This document shows positions 1 through 9,822 of a DNA stretch of 64,000 nt, one piece after another. The translations under genes were made by a program, and so were the position numbers. The notes beneath the pieces were generated by a model. That model was not told the DNA's origin, did no database searches, and saw only the letters and a list, made by a program, of their open reading frames with translations. Numbering within the stretch: position 1 is the stretch's first letter; every line of letters starts with the position of its first letter. The stretch comes from AWTP1-13 sp963840075 (lineage in GTDB: Bacteria > Pseudomonadota > Alphaproteobacteria > Rhizobiales > Hyphomicrobiaceae). Where the stretch lies: the NCBI GenBank assembly GCA_963840075.1, contig CAWIXS010000003.1, positions 1-64,000 of the forward strand, in the 5' to 3' direction.

Positions 1-127
1 TGTGGTTGACCTGGCGCATCGACTGGCGGTTTCGCCCTGTGCACGCGCTCACCGTGAACTTCGCAGCCACAGCCCGGTCTGGTCTCGGGAGCTGTGCTCT
101 CGGAGGCCTCCTGCATCCTTGGCATTT

Positions 128-930
128 TCATCTCCGTTGCTGCTGCCGATCGCTCGCGTACGTGGCAGCGCCGTACGTCGATGCAAACGTCCGCTCGATC
201 GCCGCGTCGCGAAGCCGGCGAGCGATTTGCCAGAAGGCGGAGATCTGGGCGATCAGCTTGCGCTCCTGCGCGACCAGAGGGTGGTCGTCGGGCAGCGCAT
301 GGCGGTCCTTGGCGACAGCGGCCGCGAGCACGGAGAACGGGCCCATCCAGGGCTGGAATGGCTCGGAGAACATGTACGTCTTGGCCCGCATCGGATGCAG
401 CCATTGCATAGCCTGGGCGGCCCAGGGATTGGCCATTGCCTTGACCTAGGGGCTTAGCAATGTGCGGTAGGTCGTCTCGTTGAATTCCGAGACCTGCCGC
501 ACGCGCTCGAACGCCTCGCGCGGATAGTCGAAGTGCAGAGCCTCGACCTTGCGCGGCTCGAAGCGCACCGAATACTGATGCCGGCCGCAATCCGGGTCGC
601 CCGTGGGATTGTCGATCCGCATCTCGTACAGGCCTGGCTCCAGCGCCTCGATCTCGGCCAGGTGCTCCAGGATGGCGCGATGCTCCATCCGCGCCACGGC
701 GGCGGAGACGAAGATGCCGAGGTGGCCGACGTGTGGGTTGGTGAGATAGACGATGCGCTGTCGCGCTCCCTTGAGCGCGTCCGTGCTCTTGTAGACGGCG
801 GGAATCCAGCCCAGCGCCTGGTGCGGCGGCGTGATGTTGTGCCGTAAGAGGCAAAGACGACGAGCGGATTGCGGATGCGGGTCAGATCGGCGACGCAGTG
901 CGCATCGATCTGAACCTTGCCCTCCTCCAG
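128..930 (-). pseudogene. DUF3141 family protein, broken C-terminal part
   Basis: The reverse strand encodes the C-terminal part of a DUF3141 protein, a family of large alpha/beta-hydrolase-like proteins often found near polyhydroxyalkanoate and stress genes. Recognisable blocks are NITPPHQALGWIP, NPHVGHLGIFVSA, NPTGDPDCG and LHPMRAKTYMFSEPFQPWM. Three lesions are visible. One base is missing near 840, so LVVFASYG and NITPP fall in different frames. A TAG at 446-448 stands where relatives, from memory, have Trp in LLSPWVxAMANPW. The 5' end stops at about 931 against an IS630 remnant, so most of the protein is missing. The downstream end also loses family resemblance after STYG near 175. It is not expected to be functional. 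Confidence 0.8.
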
Positions 931-1333
931 CCTGTCGCATCGACGGCGTCACCGCACCCTACGTGATCGACGGCGCCATGGATGGCCGGTCCTTCCTCGC
1001 CTATGTCGAGCAGGTCCTCGTGCCGACCTTGAAGAAAGGCGACATCGTCTTCATGGACAACGTGCGCACGCACAAGGTCGCGGGGGTGCGCGAGGCGATC
1101 GAGGCCGCCGGAGCACGGCTGCGCTATCTCCCGGCCTACTCGCCCGACCTCAACCCCATCGAGAACGCCTATTCCAAGATCAAGTCGCACCTGCGCAAGG
1201 GCGCCGCCCGCACCGTCGACACGCTCTGGAAGCTGGTCGGACGGACAGTGAAGGCGATTGCGCCATCCGAATGCGCCGGCTACTTCAGGCACGCGGGTTA
1301 TCGCGCCTGATCCAAATCAGGTGGAATCTGCTC
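931..1333 (+). mobile_element. IS630-family remnant: C-terminal end of transposase plus right terminal repeat
   Basis: The frame ending at 1310 gives the C-terminal third of an IS630/Tc1 DDE transposase, with the second Asp in FMDNVRTHK and the Glu in LPAYSPDLNPIENAYSKIK. The first Asp and the helix-turn-helix part are missing. The right end, up to about 1333, carries the terminal sequence (reverse complement GAGCAGATTCCACCTGA) next to a TA, as expected for IS630. Homology begins abruptly at about 931, where the DUF3141 remnant ends. The left half was therefore lost and this copy cannot move by itself. It belongs to a different IS630 subgroup from the element at 2727-3968. Confidence 0.8.
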
Positions 1334-2726
1334 TAGCACGCTCTTTTCGTGCCCCTTCAGGACCGCAAGCTCGTGTCCCAAAGCGGCATCCCATATCCGC
1401 GCCGTGTTGTCGTCGGATGCCGTAACGACGCGCGCGCCGTCAAGACTGAAGGCTGCGTGCCGCACACCCTTCTCGTGTCCCTTCAGGGCGGTAATGAGGG
1501 CTCCTGAGGCGGCGTCCCACAAGCATGCGCTACCGTCATTAGATGCCGTCAGGACGCGCCTACAATCGGGGCTGAATGCGGCGCTCGATATAAAGCTGCT
1601 GTGTCCCTCAAGAAGTAGAATCCTGCGCCCCGAGGCGGCATCCCAGACGCATGCGATCCTGTCTCGCGTGGCAGTGAGGATGCGTGTCCCGTCCAGACTG
1701 AAGTCAGCGCTCGCCATGCCAGAGCTGCCATTCTCCATGAGAACGGTGAGCTGCTGCCCCGTCGTGGCATCCCACAGCCGCGCGGTCTTATCCCAGGAAG
1801 CCGTGACAACGCGCGTGCCATCCGGGCTGAACGCGGCGCTTCTCACCTCATTTTCGTGCCCCTTGATGGTCGCGATCTCGCGTCCCGTGAAGGCGTTCCA
1901 CACCCTCGCGCTCTTGTCTCTCGATGCCGTCACGATTTGCTTGCCGTCCGGGCTGAAAGCCGCGCTAAAGACCGCGCCCTCATGCCTTTCCAGCACGGCC
2001 TGCGTGCGTGACCCAACGACCGCCCTTGTCGCAGGACCATGAAGGCCTCGAACAATTTGGAATGCCGGGTCGTCAGCGAGGATTGCGCCCGCCACAACGT
2101 AGCGCAGCGCCTTCTCATGGACGCCTGCCGCCAGCGCTTCGTGCGCTGGCGCCACGAAGCCCGCCCCTGTGACTCGCCTGAGCCGGAGCACCTGTTCCGC
2201 CTTGGCGGACTCCTCTTGGTCGACGACTTCCCTGCTACGCGCAATGAAAGCAGTCTGCAGTTCGGATGGCTCCGGCGCCGAGCGTGGACGCAAGCGCACC
2301 ATTCTTCCGCTGCCGCCAGGGTATTTCCGCGCAATATGTCATGAGCCGCTCTGGCGGATTGCTCCCAGGTCCGCGCCAGCTCCCCGTAGCGCGTATGCTC
2401 CCTGACCCAACCGATGTCCGTCTCGAGCGCGGCTACAAGCTGCCGGAGCGCGGCCTCGAACCAACACCGTTTACGGATGAAACCGATGTTGAAGAAGATG
2501 TAGTTTAGCCGCGAGAGGCGGCCCGGTACTTTGGAGGGGTCAGCGGTACGCCAAACGACAGGCACAATCCGTTTGGCGAGGCGTTCAGCCTCTTCCACCT
2601 CCCACGCGCATATCGGTGAGGCAACCGAGTCTGGGGTTATTGCGAAAACGACCGTGTCGGCGGCGCGAATGAGTTGGGCGAGCCGGTCCTGCCAAGGTTC
2701 GCCCGGCGCAATATCCTTCTTGTCTA

Positions 2727-3968
2727 GTGGCCTGAATCACCTAAAGTGACGGGTACAGGCTCTTCAGCTTGATGCGGGCGTCTGCGGCTGTAAAGCGCCA
2801 GTCGGCCTTGGCGTGGTGGGTGTTGCGCCGCTCGACCCAGGCCGCGACCTCGCGTTCGAGCGTGGCGCGGTCGGGAATGCGCCGGCTGAGGCACTGCCCG
2901 GACAGAATGGCCAGCTCCGATTCCGCCATGTCGAGCCAGCTGCCGTGCTTGGGCGTGTAGTGCCACTCGAAGCGCTCGACGAGGCGGCGCGCCTCGTGCG
3001 GCGGGAACGCCTCGTAGAGCGAGGCGGGCGCGTGCGTGTTGAGGTTGTCCTGGACCAGCACGATCTTCTGGGCGTCAGCGAAGTGGATATCGCTCAGGTC
3101 TTTCAGGACGTGGGCGAAGTCAACGGCCGTGCGCCGCTCGGTGACCTTCACATGGCGCCAGCCTTCGAGCGGGGCGAACAGCATGAACAGGTTGGCGGTG
3201 CCGTTGCGCTGGTACTCGTAATCGTAGCGCGCCGGCTGTCCGGGCTGCATCGGCACCGGCGTGCGCGTCTCGGCCACGAGCTGCTTGGAGGTCTCGTCGA
3301 GGCACACAAGCGGCCGGGCAGGATCGTGCGGGCGCGTGTAGACCTCGAGGGTGTCCTCCATCGCCGCCACGAATGCCGCGTTGGCCTTGGGCGGGATGAC
3401 CCAGTATTCCTTCAGGTGCGGCTTGAGCGAGTTTTTTTTAGCGCCCGGCCGACCGTATTGAAGTGCGCGCGATCGACGATCTCGCGCTCCACCACGGCGT
3501 TCGCCAGCAGGCGGATGGTCCAGCGTGCATGGCCGGCTGGCGGCTCGGAGCAGGCGAGTGCGATCAGCTGGGCTTGGCCCTCGCCGTCGAAAATCGGCGC
3601 AATCGGTGGCGTTGAGCGCTTCTTGCGGGCCAGCACCGCGTCGAGCCCCGCCTCGACCAGCTTGACACGCACGCGCGTCACCATGCTGAGGTTGGTGTCG
3701 AGCGCCTCGCAGATCCTCTCGTCCGACCAGCCCTCGCCGGCCTCTGACTGATCGGCCTTGAGGAGAATGCGCGCTTTCAGGATGGTCTTCGCTGCCGCCT
3801 TGCCCTTGGAGACCAGCGCGCTCAGCCGCTCGCGCTCCTCGGCGCTGAGCTTGACGACGTATTTCTTGTTGGCCACGATTCCGCCCCTGTCGGTTTTGAA
3901 ACCCGACCGGGCAAGAATTCAGTGTTCGCAGCTACGTGCAACTGATCAATTTAGGTGGTGCAGACCAC
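2727..3968. mobile_element. IS630-family insertion sequence, complete with terminal repeats and TA duplication
   Basis: The element is about 1242 bp. Its ends read GTGGCCTGAATCACCTAAA at 2727 and, on the other strand, GTGGTCTGCACCACCTAAA at 3968. These are 19-base imperfect inverted repeats with three mismatches. TA flanks it on both sides (2725-2726 and 3969-3970), the duplication typical of IS630/Tc1 elements. Removing the element and one TA rejoins the TIR reading frame, so the insertion site is certain. The only content is the two-part transposase on the reverse strand. Confidence 0.92.
2741..3876 (-). CDS. IS630-family transposase, two frames joined at an A8 tract
   Basis: The 5' frame (3876-3412, 154 aa) holds the helix-turn-helix domains. 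The 3' frame holds the DDE catalytic core: CLDET, VQDNLNTH and GSWLDMAESEL supply the two Asp and the Glu. The frames meet at a run of eight A on the coding strand (8 T at 3432-3439). A shift of -1 there joins ALKK to NSLKPHLKEYWV and gives about 378 aa, the normal length for the family. The short frame ends 20 or so bases beyond the A run, as expected for programmed frameshifting, which some IS630 members use. A single-base deletion is the alternative. The stop codon lies inside the terminal repeat. Confidence 0.8.
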
Positions 3969-4103
3969 TAGATAGGCTTCAAACCCCCGAGCGTTCAGCG
4001 CCACGACCAGCCGCTCAGCAAACGCAAGATCCTTTCGCGAATAGGAAATGAAGACCTTGATTTTCTGCTCTGCGGGCGGAGCCGCGCTTGCCAAATCTGC
4101 CAA

Positions 4104-4652
4104 CAGTCACATGGCTGCCCTCCACAAGACCCACCCAGCATACTCGCTTTGTCGGCACGTCAAGGAGGCGCATTGGACACTTGTGACGGGCGAAAGCTCC
4201 TGGGAGGGCTGGTCAGCGATTTCTCACGTGCGCGGGCTTACCGCGTCGCCGCCAGCGGGCCTTGCGGGCTCCGGCAACGCTCGCCCAAGGGCGAGGAGGA
4301 CTACAGCCGGTTCGGAGACCTCTGCTCAAGGGCACTGCTCGCGGTTCGGAACGGAAGCTTCTGGCACTCTTGCGCCGGTCGGCCGAGGCAAGTTTCGGAA
4401 CAATCCTGCCCTCGACAACCCTTCGAGGTGCGCTCCAGGGGCTCGGACACTGGCCCCTGCCAGCGACTAGGCTCAGCTATACATTAGCGGACATCGGCGT
4501 TGCTACGGTCTGCCTCGCCGGCAGCGCCGCCGACTACGTCCGTTAGATGGGGTATCGCGTCAGTGAATCAGATGTCGAACTGCCATGGCGTCATCGACCT
4601 CGATGGCCAGATCCGAGCCGTGCTTTCGATCCTGGATTGCCAGAGCAACAGT
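4104..4652. other. Stretch without a recognised gene
   Basis: About 550 bases lie between the start of the TIR-WD40 remnant and the end of the DUF1186 remnant. Several short open frames exist on both strands, but none resembles a known family, has a clear ribosome binding site or stands out from chance frames in GC-rich DNA. No repeat or convincing hairpin was seen. Confidence 0.4.
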
Positions 4653-5556
4653 TCATGCAGCGCAGCACTTCTTGAATTTCTTGCCGGACCCGCAGGGGCA
4701 AGGCATATTGCGGCCGACCTTGGTCGAGCGGATCGGCTGGTTGCGGCGGCCATTGTCGAGCCACTCGGCTGACGGACGCGCCTGAACTTGGTGCCGCGGC
4801 GCTCGTTTGAGGCGCTCTTCTTTGAAGCAATGCCACTTCGACAGCTCGTCGACTGTGTCACCGAACGGTTTGAGGTCGTCATCGGCCAGCCACATCGCTC
4901 GGCCTTCCTCTGTCGCTGCGCGGTTCAAGTCCTCGCGGAAATGCTTTGTATCCGCAGACGCCAGGGTCGATGTACTGGCGCTTGAAGGCAGTCTCGACGA
5001 TCCCGGAGTAAGCTTCGAGGCCGAGCTTTGCGATGGCCTCCATCCAACCGACCCAAGCATAGTTGGTTGCTTGCGGTTGCAGGTTTGAAAAGCAGTCGCG
5101 CAGGAAAACTTCCGCCCGCCTGCGGTCGAGGTCGCCTTGAAGCACGAGCGTTGCCAACGCATCACACATTCTAGAGCGGACGAACTCGTAGGCGTGCTTG
5201 TCCCGGATTACATCGAACAGGGGCTCGGGATCGCCATCGAACACCTGCACCATGACACGGTTGACCGTCGACGTGACGGCGTCGCCCAGGATTGGACACA
5301 AGTGCTCCTCGGGCAGCTGGAGGAATTTCGCGAGGGTTCGATAGGCCGCCTTCTCACGCCAGTCGCCGAGCAGGTGGAAAATGAAGAAGAAGGGCGTCTG
5401 CTTCGGACGCTCGGCTGGCGGCAGCGTCAGAAACTCTTCGATCAGTGCGATGAAACGCGGCGCAAGCCGCGTACGGTCGTCTGCCGCAGCGCGCAACCCG
5501 GCGCGAGGAAGGCCGTCCGCTTGGCTGAAGGCCGCGAGGATGGAATGCTCGTCCAT
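4653..5556 (-). pseudogene. DUF1186 / SEC-C motif protein with one frameshift
   Basis: The N-terminal 200 residues from the ATG at 5556 match the DUF1186 family: helical, with FFFIFHLLGDWREKAAY. One extra A in the AAA near 4948 moves the frame. Removing it joins DPGVCGYK to HFREDLNRA and leads through FGDTVDELSKW to a C-terminal SEC-C zinc motif, VGRNMPCPCGSGKKFKKCC, just before the stop at 4653. SEC-C motifs bind zinc through CxC and CC and are thought to mediate protein contacts, as in SecA. The repaired protein would be about 300 aa. If the frameshift is real, the SEC-C tail is lost. A second, much larger SEC-C protein is encoded at 50049-52673. Confidence 0.75.
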
Positions 5557-5611
5557 GATGACCTCCTGGTGCTAGGACCCAGCGGGGATTTGGCCCGATG
5601 CTCCTTGCCTC

Positions 5612-6214
5612 TCACGCGTGCGACAGACTTTCTTTGATGTCCGGAATGCCTGCCAGGAACACCGCCTCTTTGCAGTGCCCGGCGTAGGCGCACAAGATGT
5701 ACTCGTTCCAATGATTGGCACTGGGGCCATGCTTCATGATGTAGCTGGTCGCATCCATCCTGCGCATGGGGATTTTCGAACCGACCCGCTGCCGCTCCCG
5801 CTCGAGATACGCGAGCCATTGAGCCTCCGCGCCGCCGCGCACGATGTATGGCGTGGTCGCGACCACGTGATATCCGAATAGCGCCGTTGCCGGAGGCAGG
5901 AGGCGGGCAAGCCAGACCTCGCCAACGTCGCCGCGGTAGCCGGCGGGAACCAGGCATAGGACCGCTGTTTCAGTGCCGATCTCGCGCAGCCGGACGAAGC
6001 GCCCCTCATGGCCGCAATGCACATGGATGCCCAGGCGGGAGGCCTGGAGTGTCGCGACTGTGGTGCGCAACTCGACCGGCATTTCGGCAAGTTCTGCTAT
6101 GCGCAGGAAACACGTGCCGATGGTCTCCCGGCTCTGCCCGAACTGAACATCGAACAACGACCACATGGCGAAGTGGCTCGTCGTCACCGGGCTCATCGGC
6201 GGATAGCTCGGCAT
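5612..6214 (-). CDS. Conserved hypothetical protein, about 200 aa
   Basis: This is an intact frame ending 56 bases before the DUF1186 start, so the two may be cotranscribed. It contains FAMWSLFDVQFGQSRETIG, GIHVHCGHEGRFVRLREIG and LVPAGYRGDVGEVWLARLLP. I recall similar strings in unnamed proteins but cannot assign a function. It has no signal peptide, membrane segment or cofactor motif. The reading frame is open upstream into an amidohydrolase C-terminus, so the start is uncertain. ATG 6214 (MPSYPP) or ATG 6196 (MSPVTTS) are both possible, and an in-frame fusion created by deletion cannot be excluded. Confidence 0.55.
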   Translation of the reverse strand: MPSYPPMSPVTTSHFAMWSLFDVQFGQSRETIGTCFLRIAELAEMPVELRTTVATLQASRLGIHVHCGHEGRFVRLREIGTETAVLCLVPAGYRGDVGEVWLARLLPPATALFGYHVVATTPYIVRGGAEAQWLAYLERERQRVGSKIPMRRMDATSYIMKHGPSANHWNEYILCAYAGHCKEAVFLAGIPDIKESLSHA

Positions 6215-6640
6215 GTAGGTGTCCTCGGCCTCGCCGGCCGCACGGTAGGCGGCCTTGCGCGTTCCGATCGGATCGGCGTCCGTCTTCCGCCGCCGCTGCG
6301 GCACGTCGACGCCGCAGACCCGGGCGCCATTGAGGCCGAACACCTTCTGCTTGAGCACCGGCGTGAGCTCAGGGTAGCCGTGCGCCTCAGCCAGCACCGG
6401 GTTAATGTGGAAGCTGCGGAAGGCCTGGATCTGGTTTTGCGGGGAACCATACCAGATCGAAGTCGGCGCCCCAGAGCACATTGTCCTCGCCGATGTGCTT
6501 CAAGAGCTTGCCAGGAGGTGCGCGGCGGTGGTCGGATCGCGCATGACAAAACGCCAAGTCGAGCCGAGCTCGGCGTAGATGTTGGCGTTGCGGCCGATGC
6601 CGTTGTCCTCGACCGACTTGATCAGTCGCCCGTGAAGAAC
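6215..6640 (-). pseudogene. TAT-exported amidohydrolase, C-terminal fragment
   Basis: On the reverse strand the blocks GRLIKSVEDNGIG, NIYAELGSTWRFVMRDPTTA, KLLKHIGEDNVLWGAD and SIWYGSPQNQIQAF, followed by FGLNGARVCGVD, form the C-terminal part of a metal-dependent amidohydrolase (TIM-barrel family). They fall in three frames. A base is missing near 6511 (AAHLLG/KLLKH) and one is extra near 6455 (WGAD/SIWYGSP). Upstream resemblance stops at about 6640, where DNA of an IS5-type element begins. The N-terminal piece of the same gene lies at 8140-8466, and the middle of the gene is gone. Confidence 0.75.
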
Positions 6641-6803
6641 TGGGAAGCTGTTGATCTGACGCGATAAGCTGGTCAGCCGGTGGGCTGGGAGTTGCCGGAT
6701 TTCCGCGCCCGGGTCGGGATTTCCTTGCAAGACCGTAGGCGCCGGATTCCCAGCAGCCGCGAACCATGATTGCGTTCCGCAGGGCATCGGGACGGAGACG
6801 GGC

Positions 6804-8140
6804 ATGCGGCCACGGGAGCAGTCGAAAGGGCAGGACGACCTGTTCCGGGCGCGGCTCGATCAGATCATCGACATGGAGCACGAGCTGGTCAGGCTCGGCG
6901 GTCTGATCGACTGGCAGCTGGCGGGCCGCAAGCTCGGCGAGGTGTACTGCGATGGTCCGGGTCAGCCGCCGCTGCCAACGCGGCTGATGGCGGGGCTGGC
7001 GATCCTCGAGCACTCCTTCAACCTCTCCGACGAGGAGCTGGTGCGGCGCTGGGTCGAGAACCCCTATTTCCAGTATTTCTGCGGCGAGGAGCACTTCTCG
7101 CCACAAGGCGCCGTTCGACCGGTCCTCGATGACCCGCTGGCGCCAGCGCATGGGCGCGGATCGGCTCGAGTTCCTGCTGCAGGAGAGCCTGGCGGTGGCG
7201 CTCAAGACCGAGGCGATCGCTGCGAAGGACTTATCGCGCATCGTGTTCGACACCACGGTGCAGGAGAAGGCCGTCACGTTCCCGACCGATGCCAAGCTCT
7301 TGAGCCGGGCGCGCGAGATGCTGGTGAAGCTCGCCAGGAAGCACCGGGTAAAACTGCGGCAGGGCTACCCCAGGGTCGGCAAGCGCGCGCTCATCAAGTG
7401 CCAGCGCTATCGGCACGCCAAGCAGTTCAAGCGCGCCGGCCGCGAGCTGCGCCGTCTCAGGACCTTCCTCGGACGCGTGATCCGCGACATCGATCGCCAG
7501 GTGCGCGACGACCCGTGGCTCAACTTCATCTTCCGGCCCGCGCTGTTCCTGGCCGGGCGCGTGCACAGGCAGTAGCCCGGCCAGCGCGGCAGGAAGGTCT
7601 ATTCGATCCACGCGCCGGAGGTCGAATGCATCGGCAAGGGCAAGGCGCACAAGCCCTACGAGTTCGGCGTCAAGGTGTCGGTGGCGACCACCGTCAGCGC
7701 GCCGCGCGGCGGGCAGTTCGTGCTGGCGTCGAAGGCGCTGCCCGGCAATCCCTACGACGGGCACACGCTCGCGACCGTGATCCCGCATGTCGAGGGGATC
7801 ATCGGCAACGAGATTCAGCGCATCGTCGCCGACAAGGGCTACCGCGGCCACGGTGCCCCTGCGCCCTACGACATGCGGGTCTACGTCTCGGAGCAGAGGC
7901 GCGGCGTGACCGAGCCGATCAAGCGCGAGCTCAAACGGCGCGCGGCCGTCGAGCCGGTCATCGGCCACATGAAGAACGAGCACCGCATGGATCGCAACTA
8001 TCTCAGGCATTCCACCGGCGACGCCAACAACGCAGTGCTCGCCGCCGTCGGCTACAACTTCGCCCGACTGCTCGCCTGGCTGAGGGAGCTTTTGTGTGCC
8101 CTGCTGCGATTCTGCATGTTGCTACGCGCCCCCCGCCGAC
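6804..8140 (+). pseudogene. IS5-type transposase, frameshifted and with a premature stop
   Basis: The start MRPREQSKGQDDLFR leads into a DUF772-type N-terminal region (PPLPTRLMAGLAILEHSFNL, WVENPYFQYFCGEEHF). Near 7110 the frame shifts. The next frame, MTRWRQRMGADRLEFLLQES, runs to a TAG at 7573-7575 between VHRQ and PGQRGRKVYS. The third part has the DDE_Tnp_1 core (IVADKGYRGHG, VIGHMKNEHRMDRNYL). The element interrupts an amidohydrolase gene on the other strand. I could not find convincing terminal repeats, so its limits (about 6645 to 8140) are set by where the amidohydrolase resumes. With one frameshift and one nonsense codon it is inactive. Confidence 0.8.
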
Positions 8141-8466
8141 GCGGCGCCGCTATCCCCGTCGCCGGTGATCGTCTCGGCCGCCGCCGCGGGCTCGAATGCG
8201 CCCTCCTGGGGTACGCGAAATTGCCCGCCGATGTTGCCGAGCGCCGCGAAGGCTTCGTTTAACGTGAACAAGGTGGTCGCCGCGCCGCACAGCGATTGCA
8301 GGAAGGCCCGCCGGTCAAGCCCGACGCGCCGGGCGTGCGCGCGGATCCGCCGTTCGGCTTCGGCATTAGCGCGCGCCACGGGCTCGGCCAGTAGCACCGG
8401 GCGAAACTCGCCATTGGACGTTGGGTCGACCTTGACCGGCAGCGGCCCGCGCAAGTCATTGGCCAT
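8140..8466 (-). pseudogene. TAT-exported amidohydrolase, N-terminal fragment
   Basis: From the ATG at 8466, preceded by GGAGG ten bases upstream, about 105 codons read MANDLRGPLPVKVDPTSNGE, then LDRRAFLQSLCGAATTLFTL, a twin-arginine-like export signal. GNIGGQFRVP and AAETITGDG follow, after which family resemblance ends at about 8140. This is the front end of the amidohydrolase whose tail lies at 6215-6640 on the same strand. Roughly the central 250-300 residues, including most metal ligands, are missing and the IS5-type copy sits in their place. Confidence 0.72.
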
Positions 8467-8493
8467 GGCATAGCCTCCGTGTCGCAGACGCAA

Positions 8494-9462
8494 CCATAGC
8501 CGATTTTCGAGCTGCGCGCGACCTGGGCCTCACGTCTGCCTGACGTTTTCGATCACTATCCGACCGATGGCTCGTGTGAATTTCTAGTGGCGGGCGCTAG
8601 GTTGAATGGCACCGAATGGCCGCAGCACCATTATCGTCTCGCGCTCATTAATTTTCTGGTCACGAACCTGACCCGCTGGGCCGCTGCGTCTAACTGGCTA
8701 TCAGCGGCGTGAGCTGCCTAAGTCGGAGACGAGAGCTACGAAGTGACCGAAAGCACTTGGCGCGATGAAGCGCATGCGACGATTTAACGGTATCGCTACC
8801 GATTGGGCACGTGGTGCTGAAGGAGAAGCTGGCCATGTCAGGGGCAGTTGTCATGGTAACGAGGCGTCCACCGCGGGCGGATGAGGCGTACTCGACTTGT
8901 CCGGCGTCATCGCGCTGCCGCCGTTCATCTTTTACCGGTTCATGGTGGTGGCGACTCGCTCCGCTGCCCGCACTGGGCTCGCATGAGATCCGCTTTGTTG
9001 CCGGACGCAATGCTGATCAAACGGCTCGCTGGGCAGATTAACGTCACCATACACGCGCTAGGCATGCCTATGCCCTTTGAGCCGGCCCGGAGCCGAAAAA
9101 CGATGCCACATCAACAGGAAGCCTCTTTTGGCGGCGTGACTCAGGTCGTCCGGCCTAACTTGCGAAGTACCGAAGCTTTTTGGATTCTCGCCGGAGTAAA
9201 GGGCATAAGCATGCGCGCTAGGCATCCTGTTATGCCTTCCCATAGTGGAAGGCGTGTCGGCTGCCGGACGCGATGTTGAGCGGCCGGTTGATGGTTGGTC
9301 GAGGCGGCAACGGGACGTGACATCCGGTTGCGCTGGCGAAAGTGCAGGAGAATGGTCGCCAACGCTGGACGTGCAACCGCAGACGCGCAGCACCCGCGGT
9401 GGAAGGTGACACAGTGAGTTGCGCTTAGCACTGGTTGCAATGCCTTGAAAAACAATGCATTA
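8494..9462. other. Stretch without a recognised gene
   Basis: Nearly 1 kb separates the amidohydrolase start from the H-NS leader. GC content seems lower in parts, and the short open frames on both strands have no family resemblance. It probably holds the promoters of the two flanking genes and decayed sequence. No transposon ends were recognised. Confidence 0.4.
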
Positions 9463-9485
9463 GAAGTCTCGCAATGCGAGACTTC
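9463..9485. promoter_or_regulatory. Perfect 10-bp hairpin in the H-NS gene leader
   Basis: GAAGTCTCGC (9463-9472) and GCGAGACTTC (9476-9485) are exact inverted copies around AAT. The hairpin ends five bases before the ATG at 9490 and 17 before the ATG at 9502. It could act as an RNA hairpin over the ribosome binding region or as a dyad operator. It has no T run, so it is not a standard terminator. Confidence 0.6.
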
Positions 9486-9489
9486 AGAG

Positions 9490-9822
9490 ATGGGGATAGA
9501 AATGGCAAGACCCAGCAGCATCGAGAGCATGTCGTATGCCGAGTTGGCGCAAATGCAGGCGCGCATCGAGCGTCTGAAAATCGAGAAGCAGAATGCGGAG
9601 CGCACTGAATTGCGGCAGCGTATTCTCGCGATGGTCAAGGAACATGGATTTGAGATCCAGGAACTCTTCGGCAAGGCCCGCAACGGCAAAGGCAGTGTAG
9701 CGGTCAAGTACCGCGACCCGCAGAGCCCGGAGAATACCTGGACCGGCCGTGGGCGGATGCCCCGGTGGATGGTTGCAGCGACCAAAGGCGGGAGGGCGAA
9801 GAGGGAAGATTTCTTGGCCTAA
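9490..9822 (+). CDS. H-NS family nucleoid-associated regulator
   Basis: This is a small DNA-binding protein of the H-NS (Histone_HNS) family, about 110 aa. The N-terminal half is a helical dimerisation segment (SMSYAELAQMQARIERLKIE). The C-terminal half has the DNA-binding block VAVKYRDPQSPENTWTGRG followed by MPRWM. Such proteins bind curved AT-rich DNA and silence acquired genes, which fits this gene lying beside phage and transposon DNA. Starts at 9490 or 9502 are both possible. The TAA stop at 9820-9822 coincides with the left end of the ISAzo13 element, so the last residue or the stop itself may have been set by the insertion. Unlike its neighbours it has no lesion. Confidence 0.85.
   Translation: MGIEMARPSSIESMSYAELAQMQARIERLKIEKQNAERTELRQRILAMVKEHGFEIQELFGKARNGKGSVAVKYRDPQSPENTWTGRGRMPRWMVAATKGGRAKREDFLA

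Larger units (their letters stand above)
1336..4103 (-). pseudogene. TIR-WD40 repeat protein, interrupted and truncated
   Basis: Reading backwards from a TTG at 4103, the first 40 or so codons give a TIR-domain start (KVFISYSRKDLAFAERL). The frame is cut at 3969 by an IS630 element and resumes at 2726 with DTVVFAITPDSVASPICAWE, including the Ser/Cys and the Glu expected of TIR NADase active sites. A linker follows, then a one-base frameshift near 2300, then at least five complete WD40 repeats (AAFSPDGTRVVTASWDKTA is typical). The sixth repeat is cut at 1336 by the IS630 remnant. TIR-WD40 proteins are generally thought to be sensor-effector or immunity proteins that degrade NAD on activation. 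This copy has four independent lesions and is dead. The TTG start is chosen because an in-frame TGA lies just upstream. Confidence 0.8.

Noticed and set aside
1336..4103. An active TIR-based antiphage system
   Set aside because: The gene is interrupted, frameshifted and truncated, and no partner gene is present.
4149..4546. Overlapping forward frames of 90-140 codons upstream of the TIR remnant
   Set aside because: Three frames are open at once, none with a ribosome site or family resemblance, and their composition looks random.
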